A stretch of 64,000 bases of DNA from Lumbricus terrestris (taxonomy: Eukaryota; Annelida; Clitellata; Crassiclitellata; Lumbricidae), in NCBI GenBank assembly GCA_949752735.1, contig OX457037.1:20787039-20851038 (forward strand), written 5' to 3'. Positions 1 through 8,781 of the stretch are shown piece by piece. Under the pieces are notes generated by a model. The model did not search any database, had not been told where the DNA came from, and worked only from the letters and a program-made list of their open reading frames with translations. Positions within the stretch are counted from its first letter, which is position 1, and every line of letters starts with the position of its first letter. The translations under genes were made by a program, and so were the position numbers.

Positions 1-783
1 CCATTATACCAAACGTACATTCCCAGACAGTGGTGGTATACAAAACAAGATTATAATAATTATTATACCGAAAATAACTAGGGCGCGCACATTTGAGGTG
101 TGTAAGAGAAACATGACGCAAATCTGACAACTATCATTGTTGTGTCAAAGACATTTCTGGATAAAACGCAATCTTCTGGATAACCAGCAGTCTGTAAAAT
201 TATTTTCACGCATGATGTGCAGTACAGGTGCAACACTACTATGCAACGAATTGAATGACCTATACAATTTAATATATATATATATAATACATATCGTATA
301 TATATAGTTGATTTCGATGCCATTGACCATTGTCTAGCTTTCTTATTACGAAATAAGCCGTAATGGATATTTTCTGCTTCTTGCTTTGGGGGGCTGAGCC
401 GCATGTAGAGGCTATAACCCCTAGCCCTCTGACGACGCCACTGGCGCAAGCATCTACGCTATTGTTATATAGTTGATTGCAGGAGGGAGAAAATCCTAAA
501 ATTCTTTTGTGACGATAATTAATGTTGTGAAATATGCGAACAATCAAGAGAAAATACGGCTTTGCACCACTTTTTGAAGGACTAGGCAATCTCGATATTT
601 CTATACGTCTAATACTTATAAAACGGTTTCAATCTGAAACGAGGTGTCTAAGAGCCATGTTTTTTCTTCGACAATTTCGACAACCCTGTCCCGTTGTATG
701 GTCAAAAGGTAAGGGTGCAAACTTGTCACCCATTTTCATAGACTGAGGCCAAGAAATGAAGTCGCTAACTTAATTCTCAAATA
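1..783. other. AT-rich non-coding stretch
   Basis: No gene is recognised. A (TA)n tract lies at about 269-305. The short open frames on both strands are low-complexity or run through repeats. A repeat copy lies at 306-436 and is paired with 783-926, described separately. Confidence 0.5.
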
Positions 784-926
784 GATTTCGATGCCGTTGA
801 TGATTGTCTCGTTTTCTGATTACGAAATTAGCCGTTATAGACATTTTCCGCATTTTGCTTTGGGGGGGGCTGAGCCGCATTTAGGGGGGGCTTAGCCCCC
901 TCCAGCCCCCCCTAGCGCCGCCACTG
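783..926 (-). mobile_element. Terminus of a repeat element (second copy at 306-436)
   Basis: A block of about 140 bp ends in CCGCCACTG; read on minus this is CAGTGGCGG, a terminus of hAT type. A diverged copy in the same orientation lies at 306-436, and both share the GGGGCTGAGCCGCAT word. The block cuts abruptly into the coding frame of the Polinton structural gene at 927, so it is the edge of an insertion whose other end was not found. hAT assignment is a guess from the terminus only. Confidence 0.45.
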
Positions 927-1336
927 ACCACCGACCTTAGCGTATTTGTGTTTGGTTCTATTGTGATGTAGTAATCTCCATTTGCACTGTCATAATGTCC
1001 ATTCTCCTTCATGATTCTCTGTATGTGTTCGTTTATATCCGTTATTTCGTAGCACCCTTCTGGGACTTCTATGTTGAACCATGGTGTTTGGCTATCCGGC
1101 GAATATTTAAAGTTGTTGTTTGTCGCGTCGATGTTAGGGAAAGAATTGTACGTTTCGAGATTTACAAGAGCCATTTCATACTTTTTATTTTTGTCTAGTT
1201 CAAGTAGTGGATTAAACTTCGTTCAGATTCGTGTGTTGTTTTCGCTTAGCAAAATGTAAAGTGACGTTTTTGGTTCCGTGTTACGAGCCGTCTTTTCCGT
1301 ATTATCAGCTATCTGTTTGAGAAGCGATGATTCCAT
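927..1336 (-). pseudogene. Polinton structural-type protein, truncated, one internal stop
   Basis: On minus an ATG at 1336 opens a frame that reads well apart from an in-frame TGA at 1223-1225 (codon 38). The frame then continues through a Polinton-associated block (NPLLELD... then ETYNSFPNI and YEITDINEHI) until the repeat boundary at 926 replaces the rest with low-complexity sequence. I recognise this N-terminal type as one that accompanies animal Polintons, where it is probably a virion protein of the penton or minor capsid class. That role is not proven by anything visible here. It lies just downstream of the ATPase C-terminus on the same strand, as expected for one Polinton late-gene block. 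Stop codon plus truncation make it a pseudogene. Confidence 0.55.
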
Positions 1337-1355
1337 TTTGATTATGCAATAATTT

Positions 1356-1507
1356 TTACGACAGTGGATCCTCGATTACATAAAATTTGTCGAATCCGCA
1401 TCGGTATTTACCATTGTACTTTTCACTAGTGAGATCAATAACAAGGAATCCATGCGGTTGTTCCCACACCGTTTTGCATAGTTTTCTAAATTCATCTTTT
1501 TGCATGG
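1356..1507 (-). pseudogene. Polinton packaging ATPase, C-terminal piece
   Basis: Read on minus, this encodes about 50 residues (DEFRKLCKTVW..., FLVIDLTS, YRCGFDKFY) ending in TAA at 1356-1358. It is the C-terminal tail of an FtsK/HerA-superfamily A32-like packaging ATPase. The middle and N-terminal parts of the same gene are at 12711-13206 and 15847-15987, also on minus. The piece is separated from them by the LTR retrotransposon at 1508-12710 and the DNA element at 13211-15842. The reading frame continues exactly across both insertions when they are removed. Confidence 0.75.
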
Positions 1508-2920
1508 TGTAGCGAACCAGGTTGCTACAAGCTACCTTACTTATTTACTTAAGTAAGGCCGCTATTTCTATTACGAACTCATGGGTGCTATGCTTAGCAC
1601 TGATCGATGCGGTCATCGCTATATTTAGCTTCCCATGCATTTTTCAATGGAACTTTCCACCACCGGCGATTTTTGATTGGTTAGACATCACGCGATGTTT
1701 TACGCGCCAAAAAGCGCTCTCTTGCGGCAAATTAACGCGCAAACCTTCAGTCGGGCTGCAGTATTGAATCGAGTAAGACCTATGCTGGTGGAAATCGTGA
1801 ATTGTGGACAAAATTGATGGTATTTTCGATTCTGGCAAGTTTCTCAGGTAGAAGACGAGGTTCTTCCGATGTCTTGTGAATCGATGTGTAATACGAAGAT
1901 TTCCGGCAACAATTAAATTAATAATACGCTTCCTACGGAGAAATTCTGGCATCGGCCGACGACTCAATAACTTTCTACAGGACGGAAAACGGTGGATCGG
2001 CTGTCCTAAAATATCAATGGGAACAGGGAAGTATAGGCAACCTAATCGATAGAGCTCGAACCTGAACTAAGTGTAATTAGATGAAACTTGTATCGCTATT
2101 TTGGTGCAAATATTAGTTGTGGTATATTCAGTCTGTGAACTGATCTGATAAAACTTAAGCTAGTCAAGAGACATAAGCGTTTTAGGAGGGCCTAAATAGT
2201 GATTCGTTAATATTGATTCTATGTCATCGGCTGTGTAAATAATTGCTAATGAACGACAGACAGTCGCTTGTTTAATTCTACAATAAATGAAACTTAAATA
2301 GAGAACTGTGAAGTGATTTTTGCTATCAAATTATAATGGACTCCGACGGGGATACGGACAGTGTCTTAGGAACAGGGCAAGAGGAAGATGAGATATGTCC
2401 GGGAGGAACACTGGAGTTGGGGACTACAGACAATACTGATGATTTAGACCCGGCCGTATTACAGAAGCAAATGACAACAATAGAGCAGTTAATGGAGCGC
2501 CAGAGTAGCATTTTAACCGGTCTAGCGGAAGAGCTAAATCTAGTTTCCATGCAGCAAGCTCAATTAAACTCCCGCCAGAAAGAATGTGAAATAATGGTGA
2601 GGACGGTAGCTGATGGTAAAGTGGGTGGTGGAGCTTGGGGAAATGTTGAGGATTCGAACCCAGATAAGTACCCATTTAGTGGGGCTGTCGTGAACTTAAC
2701 AGCCACCGCTGACATATGTCCAATATCGGCTCATCCTGAGGAAGAAGGTAACCAGAGAAGCTCACACCCTAGGTTAGGATTCGAACCAGCTTCCATTGAC
2801 ACAAAAACCCTTGACCTAGGACCCGGATTTCCTCAACCGCGCTTAAGGGGGCGCGCTACAGTAGAGCCCATTAATTTGGGGGTGGAAACGTTAGGACAGG
2901 CGGCGCCCCCGCGCGTCACA
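1508..2920 (+). repeat. 5' LTR
   Basis: A 1413 bp direct repeat of 11298-12710 bounded by TG and CA. The first 30 bases form an imperfect hairpin (TGTAGC-AACC paired with GGTT-GCTACA). The last 585 bases encode the first 195 codons of ORF1, which is unusual for an LTR. Confidence 0.95.
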
Positions 2921-3622
2921 ATTGGTTCCAGCAAGTGGGATGAAGCTACAAAAGGTCATGGGTCAGAGGGTAAAATAATAATGGATCCCAGATTTGGTAG
3001 AACAGAAGATTTATGGGAAGAAGTGGAAAATGGAAAAGAAAATTTTCCACAAGATGATCCAAGAAGAATGGATGTACAGATGAAATACTTTGGTGCTAGA
3101 CCAAGGGATTTACAAGGTCAAGGTCAAAAGGTAAATGACTTGCAAGGTAAAAGGGTAAATGATTTACAAGGTCAAGGTCAAGGTCAAAGAGTAAATACAA
3201 CTGACATGTTGCATGGTCAAACAATGTATTATCATGATACAAATGTTTTGTATAGAGATTTTGACTTTGAAAATTACATGCGTCGAAAACAAGATAAATT
3301 AGTTAGAATTGGAATCGAAAATAAATCTGAAGACGATGATTCAGAAGTTACCGACTTGCGAGCGCTACATAAATTCGAACTGGAAACAAAAGCGTTAGGC
3401 GTTCGGCAAAAAGATAGTAAAACTTGTACTAATCCTAGATTTTTAGTTTCAGATGGAAAAATGGGGGATTCTTCGTTGCTGAGCGACGACCACGTGGGAA
3501 CATGGGATGCACATCCTCACCGGTCATCAGCGACTGCTACCCCATGGGTTGCCACCTTCCCCCCTCGTCGGTTCCTGAAGCAGAAAAATCCCGGTCACCG
3601 AGCAACATGCTGTCACAAGTGA
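2336..3622 (+). CDS. Retrotransposon ORF1 (gag-leader, begins inside the LTR)
   Basis: A 428-residue frame. Residues 1-195 lie in the LTR (acidic start, then a glutamine-rich probable coiled coil near residues 38-85). The frame crosses the LTR end and the presumed primer-binding site without a break and continues to 3622. Residues 255-285 hold repeats of DLQGQGQ type. It has no zinc knuckle and no recognised domain. It overlaps the next frame (from 3502) by 121 nt in the -1 register, so the two may be joined by frameshifting, but no canonical slippery heptamer was seen. In the 3' LTR the same start gives only a 200-residue frame ending just beyond the element. The function is unknown; a Gag N-terminal region is the simplest reading. 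Confidence 0.6.
   Translation: MDSDGDTDSVLGTGQEEDEICPGGTLELGTTDNTDDLDPAVLQKQMTTIEQLMERQSSILTGLAEELNLVSMQQAQLNSRQKECEIMVRTVADGKVGGGAWGNVEDSNPDKYPFSGAVVNLTATADICPISAHPEEEGNQRSSHPRLGFEPASIDTKTLDLGPGFPQPRLRGRATVEPINLGVETLGQAAPPRVTIGSSKWDEATKGHGSEGKIIMDPRFGRTEDLWEEVENGKENFPQDDPRRMDVQMKYFGARPRDLQGQGQKVNDLQGKRVNDLQGQGQGQRVNTTDMLHGQTMYYHDTNVLYRDFDFENYMRRKQDKLVRIGIENKSEDDDSEVTDLRALHKFELETKALGVRQKDSKTCTNPRFLVSDGKMGDSSLLSDDHVGTWDAHPHRSSATATPWVATFPPRRFLKQKNPGHRATCCHK
2923..2940 (+). promoter_or_regulatory. Candidate primer-binding site
   Basis: TGGTTCCAGCAAGTGGGA begins two bases after the 5' LTR, where minus-strand priming by a tRNA 3' end (TGG complementary to CCA) is expected. The matching tRNA was not identified. 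The site lies inside the ORF1 coding frame. Confidence 0.4.
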
Positions 3623-6000
3623 CCGCTTCAGTCACCTCGGCTGCTTCCGATGTCCTGTTCTGCGAATCTAAAACAGAACCCGGAAGAATCCTTCCAGTCT
3701 TCGCATCAGTTCCTCAGATGTTCGCGTACACATCTGCTCCGAGTCGACCGATCATGTCCATGGTGTCCCTGTCGTCGGAAACTCGAGTCACGCACAGCTA
3801 CGAATACATACATTGGGCTAATGGTCAGCCCGTGTATACGCCTTACAGTCAGAAGATGGTTCCACCTGTTCCAGTCTTCCCTGTCTACGCGGAAGCAGTT
3901 TCTCTTCCGATCCAGATGCAACCGTGGCCCATGACGAACACAGTTCTGGAAAACTCTGCCAAGGTCATGCAACTGCATCCATCGTCAGAAAAGCTCAGCT
4001 CAGCCAGTGTGAACTGTCAAGATAACTGTCTGAAAACAACTGAAGGAAAGACAGTCAGTCTTTCTTTCCCAGCAGTGCAAGTTGCTGCTGAAAGTCAAGC
4101 ATCAACTGGCGGTCATGCAACTCCATCAACCAACACAGAACAAGAAAAAGCTGCCGAGAAAGTTCAGACTTCAGCTGCCGATTCGACAAGAGAGAAGGTG
4201 AGATCGCACATGAAACTAGGTCATTATAATGGAAAAACGTCGGTAGAGGTGTTCCTAAAAAAATTTGAGGTGTGTTCCAAGAACAATCGTTGGACAGAAG
4301 ACGAAAAACTAGCACAACTGACCTGCGCACTGGTCGAACCTGTAGATCAACTTCTTTATGAATTTGACTCTGACACAATCACCACATGGGCCGATCTGAT
4401 GGACAGGTTGAGGCTAAGACATGGGAGCACTGACCAAACGGTTTTGTACCAGACTCAACTAAGTGCTCGCAGACAGAAGGTAGGAGAAGATCTGGGTTCT
4501 TTAGTCCAAGACATAAGACGATTAATGATTATGGCATTTCCAGGACCGAGGTCAACACACAGTGAAACTATAGCGATCAAAGCTTTCCTTGATGCCTTAC
4601 GAGATAAAGAGCTAGCCTTAAAAGTGAGAGAGAGGGAACCGGTCACCCTAGACAGTGCATACAAAACGGCCATGAGACTGGAAGGCTACCGCAGAGCTGA
4701 TGAAGATGGCATGGACCGCCAAGAACGACGTCCAGGCCGAGTCAAAATTGTGAAGGAAAGTAATGAAACGGAAGATTGTGATACGAAAGAATTTCGCGAA
4801 GACATCGCCCGTCAATTAAAGCAATTGAGTGACAGAATGGACTGCTTGCTAAATACTCCATCAACCGAAAGACACTATCCGCCATGGCAACCGCAACGCA
4901 CCTCTTCAGCATGGAGAGGCACAAACTATAGGAATCAACGAGGGAGTCAGAAACCGAATGAAAACTACCGAAGAATAACTCCTGACAACCGACGCTGCTT
5001 CGAGTGCAACCAGGTTGGACATTTGGCCCGGGTTTGTCCTCGCAGAATAAACTCTTCGTCAACTGGAGAGCAAGATGAACCTGAAAGACCTGGGGTGAGT
5101 AACGCTAGACATGTAAAAGGAAACAGTGACGCTTATCTGTCTGTGACAATTAGAGGGAAGAAATTGCTAGCTTTGTTAGACTCTGGCAGTGAAATGACAT
5201 TATGCCCTGCGTCGTTAGTGGACTCGAAAGAAATTATCGGTTCCAGTCAACTATTACAAGCTGCTAATGGGTCTGCAATTCGGGTACTGGGGGAGACTGT
5301 ACTGAAACTGAAAATCGAAGATCAGGCCTTCGAAATTCCTTGCTTGGTAACTGAGCAGGTTACTGAACTGATTCTCGGACTCTCTTGGATGGTGAAAGAA
5401 AATGTCCTGTGGCATATGGGGAAAAGATGGGTCCTCGTGCGGAACTTCTGGTTCACCGTTCATGGTAAAACCCGTTCAGGACTATGTCGTAAAATAATCG
5501 TTTCTCGTGATGTTCAAGTGCCATCAAATAGTGAAATGGACATAACGACACATGCAGTATTACCAAACCTGAAGGCGGTAACCACCCAATGGGCTGTCAG
5601 ACCTCAACTGTTGGACTCCGGGCTCATTCTAGCAGGGACCCTGCTCCCACACCGGACTTTTGATCTGCCACTCAGAGTCATGAATCCGACCAGTCGACCC
5701 ATCTGGATAAAGAGAGGAATCCAATGCACCGCCGAACCGGTTATCGTAGCAGACGAAGAGCCGCTTGCAACGACCGATTCCGCTTGTGCAGTCATCACCG
5801 AGACATCGAGGAAGCAAACCGAAGAGGATGTTACCGAGATTCTGGCCCCGCTATGGGAAGAGATTGCAGCTGATGTGCCGGAGGGAGTACAGCAAAGATT
5901 ACAGGCAATCATCTTGGAAAATCAGAAGGCCTTCTCCTTAAATGAATGGGACTTGGGTTTCACCGATGCGATTCAACACGAGATTGAGACGGGGACCTAA
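3502..6000 (+). CDS. gag-pro: Gag-protease polyprotein
   Basis: An 832-residue frame. A Ty3-type capsid/gag domain starts near residue 236 (MKLGHYNGK, then an alpha-helical block to about 395). A CX2CX4HX4C zinc knuckle (CFECNQVGHLARVC) is at about 498-511, and a retropepsin active site (LLDSGSEMTLC) near residue 560. The frame ends at a TAA at 5998-6000, directly followed in the same frame by the start of the pol region. The first Met is not certain to be the real start, because the frame overlaps ORF1 and could be reached by a -1 shift. Gag assembles particles and packages RNA; the protease would cleave the polyprotein. Confidence 0.88.
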   Translation: MGCTSSPVISDCYPMGCHLPPSSVPEAEKSRSPSNMLSQVTASVTSAASDVLFCESKTEPGRILPVFASVPQMFAYTSAPSRPIMSMVSLSSETRVTHSYEYIHWANGQPVYTPYSQKMVPPVPVFPVYAEAVSLPIQMQPWPMTNTVLENSAKVMQLHPSSEKLSSASVNCQDNCLKTTEGKTVSLSFPAVQVAAESQASTGGHATPSTNTEQEKAAEKVQTSAADSTREKVRSHMKLGHYNGKTSVEVFLKKFEVCSKNNRWTEDEKLAQLTCALVEPVDQLLYEFDSDTITTWADLMDRLRLRHGSTDQTVLYQTQLSARRQKVGEDLGSLVQDIRRLMIMAFPGPRSTHSETIAIKAFLDALRDKELALKVREREPVTLDSAYKTAMRLEGYRRADEDGMDRQERRPGRVKIVKESNETEDCDTKEFREDIARQLKQLSDRMDCLLNTPSTERHYPPWQPQRTSSAWRGTNYRNQRGSQKPNENYRRITPDNRRCFECNQVGHLARVCPRRINSSSTGEQDEPERPGVSNARHVKGNSDAYLSVTIRGKKLLALLDSGSEMTLCPASLVDSKEIIGSSQLLQAANGSAIRVLGETVLKLKIEDQAFEIPCLVTEQVTELILGLSWMVKENVLWHMGKRWVLVRNFWFTVHGKTRSGLCRKIIVSRDVQVPSNSEMDITTHAVLPNLKAVTTQWAVRPQLLDSGLILAGTLLPHRTFDLPLRVMNPTSRPIWIKRGIQCTAEPVIVADEEPLATTDSACAVITETSRKQTEEDVTEILAPLWEEIAADVPEGVQQRLQAIILENQKAFSLNEWDLGFTDAIQHEIETGT

Positions 6001-6033
6001 AGCCCTGTTAGACAATCGCTGCGGCGGCAACCC

Positions 6034-8781
6034 ATGTCCGTACTACCTACCATCGACGAACAAGTAAATCAAATGTTGCAGCAAAGACTCATTGAACCCT
6101 CCGCTTCCGCTTGGGCCAGCAATGTGGTTATGGTCACGAAGAAAGACGGTACCCCGAGGTTTTGTGTGGACTACCGCGCGGTGAACACTAAAACCCGGAA
6201 GGACGCCTACTCCCTCCCCCTAATAGGCGAAAGTCTCGACGCTTTGGCCGGGGCAAGGTGGTTTAGCACTTTCGACCTCCGTGCGGGTTACCATCAGGTA
6301 GCGGTACATCCAAGAGACCGGCATAAGACGGCTTTCATCACTAGAAGAGGAAGCTTCCAGTTTCGGGTCTTACCATTTGGCCTCTGCAATTCGCCGGCCA
6401 CCTTTTCACGAATGATGAACCTAGTAATGGCTGGACTGAATTTCGAGGTATGTCTCATCTACCTTGACGACATCATTGTTTTCGCCGAAGACCTGGAGAC
6501 GCACCTGAACCGACTAAAACAGGTGCTGGAGCGTCTAGCCAAGGTGGGACTGAAATTGAAACCGTCCAAATGTCATCTGCTACAACGACAAGTACTATTC
6601 CTAGGACATGTGATCAGCGAGCAGGGAATCACGACCGATCCGGAAAAGACAGTTGCTGTGCGGAGCTGGCCGACTCCGAGAAACCTTAAGGAAGTCCGGG
6701 GCTTTATCGGATTGTGCTCGTACTACCGGAAGTTCGTCCCTGACTTCTCTAACATTGCTAAACCGCTGCATGCCCTGACAAGGAAGGGGTGTCGTTTTCT
6801 CTGGTCTGAAGAGTGTGAAATGGCCTTCACCCAGTTGAAGCAACTTCTTATCGAGGCACCAATACTGGCTTTACCATTGGACGACGGAATGTACGTCCTT
6901 GACACTGATGCATCAGGAGAGGCCATAGGAGCTGTTCTATCGCAAATCCAAAGAGGACAAGAACGAGTCATTTGCTATGGAAGCCGCCTCTGTTCGAGAG
7001 CTGAGCAGAATTATGATGTAACGAAAAGAGAGCTTCTCGCAATCGTACATTTCTTAAAGGCCTACCGACAGTATTTGCTGGGGCACCGTTTTCTCCTTCG
7101 AACAGATCATTCGGCGCTTCAATGGTTGAGGAGAACCCCTCTCCCCATCGGACAGCAAGCGCGGTGGCTAGCCATTACAGAAGAGTTTGAATTTGACATT
7201 CAGCACCGGGCAGGGACGGCACATCGAAACGCAGACGCTATGTCCCGCATTCCACCACAAATACAAGCTGTTCGGGAACTGCGAGATTTCTCGGATGGGC
7301 TAACTGGCTTACCAATGGATTGGAACAGGACTGTCATGCGTGACGAGCAAAGAACCGATGCTGATCTGGACTGGGTGATTCAGAAGAAGTTGGACTCAAG
7401 CGATCCGCCTTCTTACGAGGAAGTAAGGAGTCAGAGTGGAGCCGTAAAGAACCTAATCTCCCAATGGCCGCAGTTGGAGTTGAGAGATGAACTGTTGGTA
7501 CGGAAATGGCTGGATGCAGAGGATGGCAACGTCGCTAACTACCAGTTGATTCCACCTCCTAACCGTCGGTTAGCGTTGATTCAGCTGTCCCACGAAGGAA
7601 TAACTGGAGGACACATGGGAATCAAACGAACCTTGTCCCAGTTACAGAAGAGAGCCTACTGGCCCGGGTGGCGAGAGGACGTTCGGATGGCACTGAGGCG
7701 ATGCACGCCTTGCGCCCAATACTTCAGAGGCAAACCGCCCAAGCAAGGTCGACTACAGTCAATGGCTGTAGGAGCGCCCATGGAATGCCTCGGAGTAGAC
7801 ATCACCGGACCGCATCCCACCTCCAGCAAAGGACACCGTTATATCCTGACGGCTGTCGACCACTTCACGCGCTGGGCGGAGGCACATCCGATCCGCAACC
7901 AAGAGGCAGCCACCGTGGCCCGTGTCCTCGTGAAGGAAGTCTTCTGCCGGTTCGGGTGCCCGCGGCAGATTCTGACGGACCAAGGGCCCTGCTTCGAGGC
8001 GGCCTTGTTTCAGGAACTGTGCCGTCTCCTCCAAATCGACAAGATCCGTACCACCCCCTATAAACCGAGCACGAATGGCGCGGTCGAAAGATTTCATCGG
8101 ACCCTGAACGCCCTCCTGGGAAAGGTGGTAGCCCAAAATCAGAAAGACTGGGATGTGCATCTGCCCTACGTCCTGGCCGCCTACCGAGCCAGCGAGAATG
8201 AAAGTACCGGATTCACTCCGAATCGGTTGTTTCTGTCAAGGGAATTGTGCATGCCTATTGATTTAGTGCTTGGGGATGTGCGGGACATGAATACCTTGTT
8301 AAATGTGGATGATTTTGTTGCTAATCAAATTGAAAATGTACAAACCGGTTTTAAAACTGCCAGGAAAGTTATGCAGCGCCAGGCTACCACTTGGAGTGCC
8401 CGCTACAACCTGAGGGTCAAACCGGCTACCTTTGCCATTGGGTCTTGGGTTTGGTATTTCTACCCGAGGCGACGACCCGGGGTAAAGGAGAAATGGAACA
8501 AACCCTATACTGGACCCTACCGAGTTATGGCACAACTGGGTCCTGTCCTGTATAAAATACAGAAGTCGGCCCGATCACAGGTTAAGTTAGTTTATGTCGA
8601 TAAACTAAAACGATACGAAGGAGAAACCCCTAGAGACTGGGAGATGGACCTTATCCCTGACCTGGTTGAACCAGTTGACCTGGAGGTTTTGGCGAATGCC
8701 AATGATTCGGGCGAAGAAGAAGAGGTAGCCCCTTCGAGACCGCGTAGGATCATTGTACCGCCCCGTAGGTATAGAGAATAG
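6034..8781 (+). CDS. pol: Pol: reverse transcriptase, RNase H, integrase
   Basis: 915 residues from the first ATG; the frame is open from 6001, just after the TAA that ends gag-pro, and is in the same register. RT motifs: KKDGTPRFCVDYR, FDLRAGYHQV, PFGLCNSPATF and the catalytic YLDDIIVF near residue 143. RNase H starts near residue 288 (DTDASGEAIGAV). The integrase has an HHCC zinc finger (about 520-560) and a DDE core with D in VDITG (about 589), D in TDQG (about 649) and E in AVERFH (about 685). The C-terminus is basic with no chromodomain seen. All catalytic residues are present and there is no internal stop. Together with the near-identical LTRs this looks recently active, provided the TAA at 5998 is read through or is a private mutation. 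Confidence 0.93.
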   Translation: MSVLPTIDEQVNQMLQQRLIEPSASAWASNVVMVTKKDGTPRFCVDYRAVNTKTRKDAYSLPLIGESLDALAGARWFSTFDLRAGYHQVAVHPRDRHKTAFITRRGSFQFRVLPFGLCNSPATFSRMMNLVMAGLNFEVCLIYLDDIIVFAEDLETHLNRLKQVLERLAKVGLKLKPSKCHLLQRQVLFLGHVISEQGITTDPEKTVAVRSWPTPRNLKEVRGFIGLCSYYRKFVPDFSNIAKPLHALTRKGCRFLWSEECEMAFTQLKQLLIEAPILALPLDDGMYVLDTDASGEAIGAVLSQIQRGQERVICYGSRLCSRAEQNYDVTKRELLAIVHFLKAYRQYLLGHRFLLRTDHSALQWLRRTPLPIGQQARWLAITEEFEFDIQHRAGTAHRNADAMSRIPPQIQAVRELRDFSDGLTGLPMDWNRTVMRDEQRTDADLDWVIQKKLDSSDPPSYEEVRSQSGAVKNLISQWPQLELRDELLVRKWLDAEDGNVANYQLIPPPNRRLALIQLSHEGITGGHMGIKRTLSQLQKRAYWPGWREDVRMALRRCTPCAQYFRGKPPKQGRLQSMAVGAPMECLGVDITGPHPTSSKGHRYILTAVDHFTRWAEAHPIRNQEAATVARVLVKEVFCRFGCPRQILTDQGPCFEAALFQELCRLLQIDKIRTTPYKPSTNGAVERFHRTLNALLGKVVAQNQKDWDVHLPYVLAAYRASENESTGFTPNRLFLSRELCMPIDLVLGDVRDMNTLLNVDDFVANQIENVQTGFKTARKVMQRQATTWSARYNLRVKPATFAIGSWVWYFYPRRRPGVKEKWNKPYTGPYRVMAQLGPVLYKIQKSARSQVKLVYVDKLKRYEGETPRDWEMDLIPDLVEPVDLEVLANANDSGEEEEVAPSRPRRIIVPPRRYRE

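Noticed and set aside
3502..3622. Programmed -1 frameshift signal in the ORF1 / gag-pro overlap
   Set aside because: The overlap has the right register, but no in-phase slippery heptamer was found, so only the overlap is reported.
7668..8160. Frames of 131 and 133 residues overlapping pol
   Set aside because: They are shadows of the integrase coding frame with no independent features.
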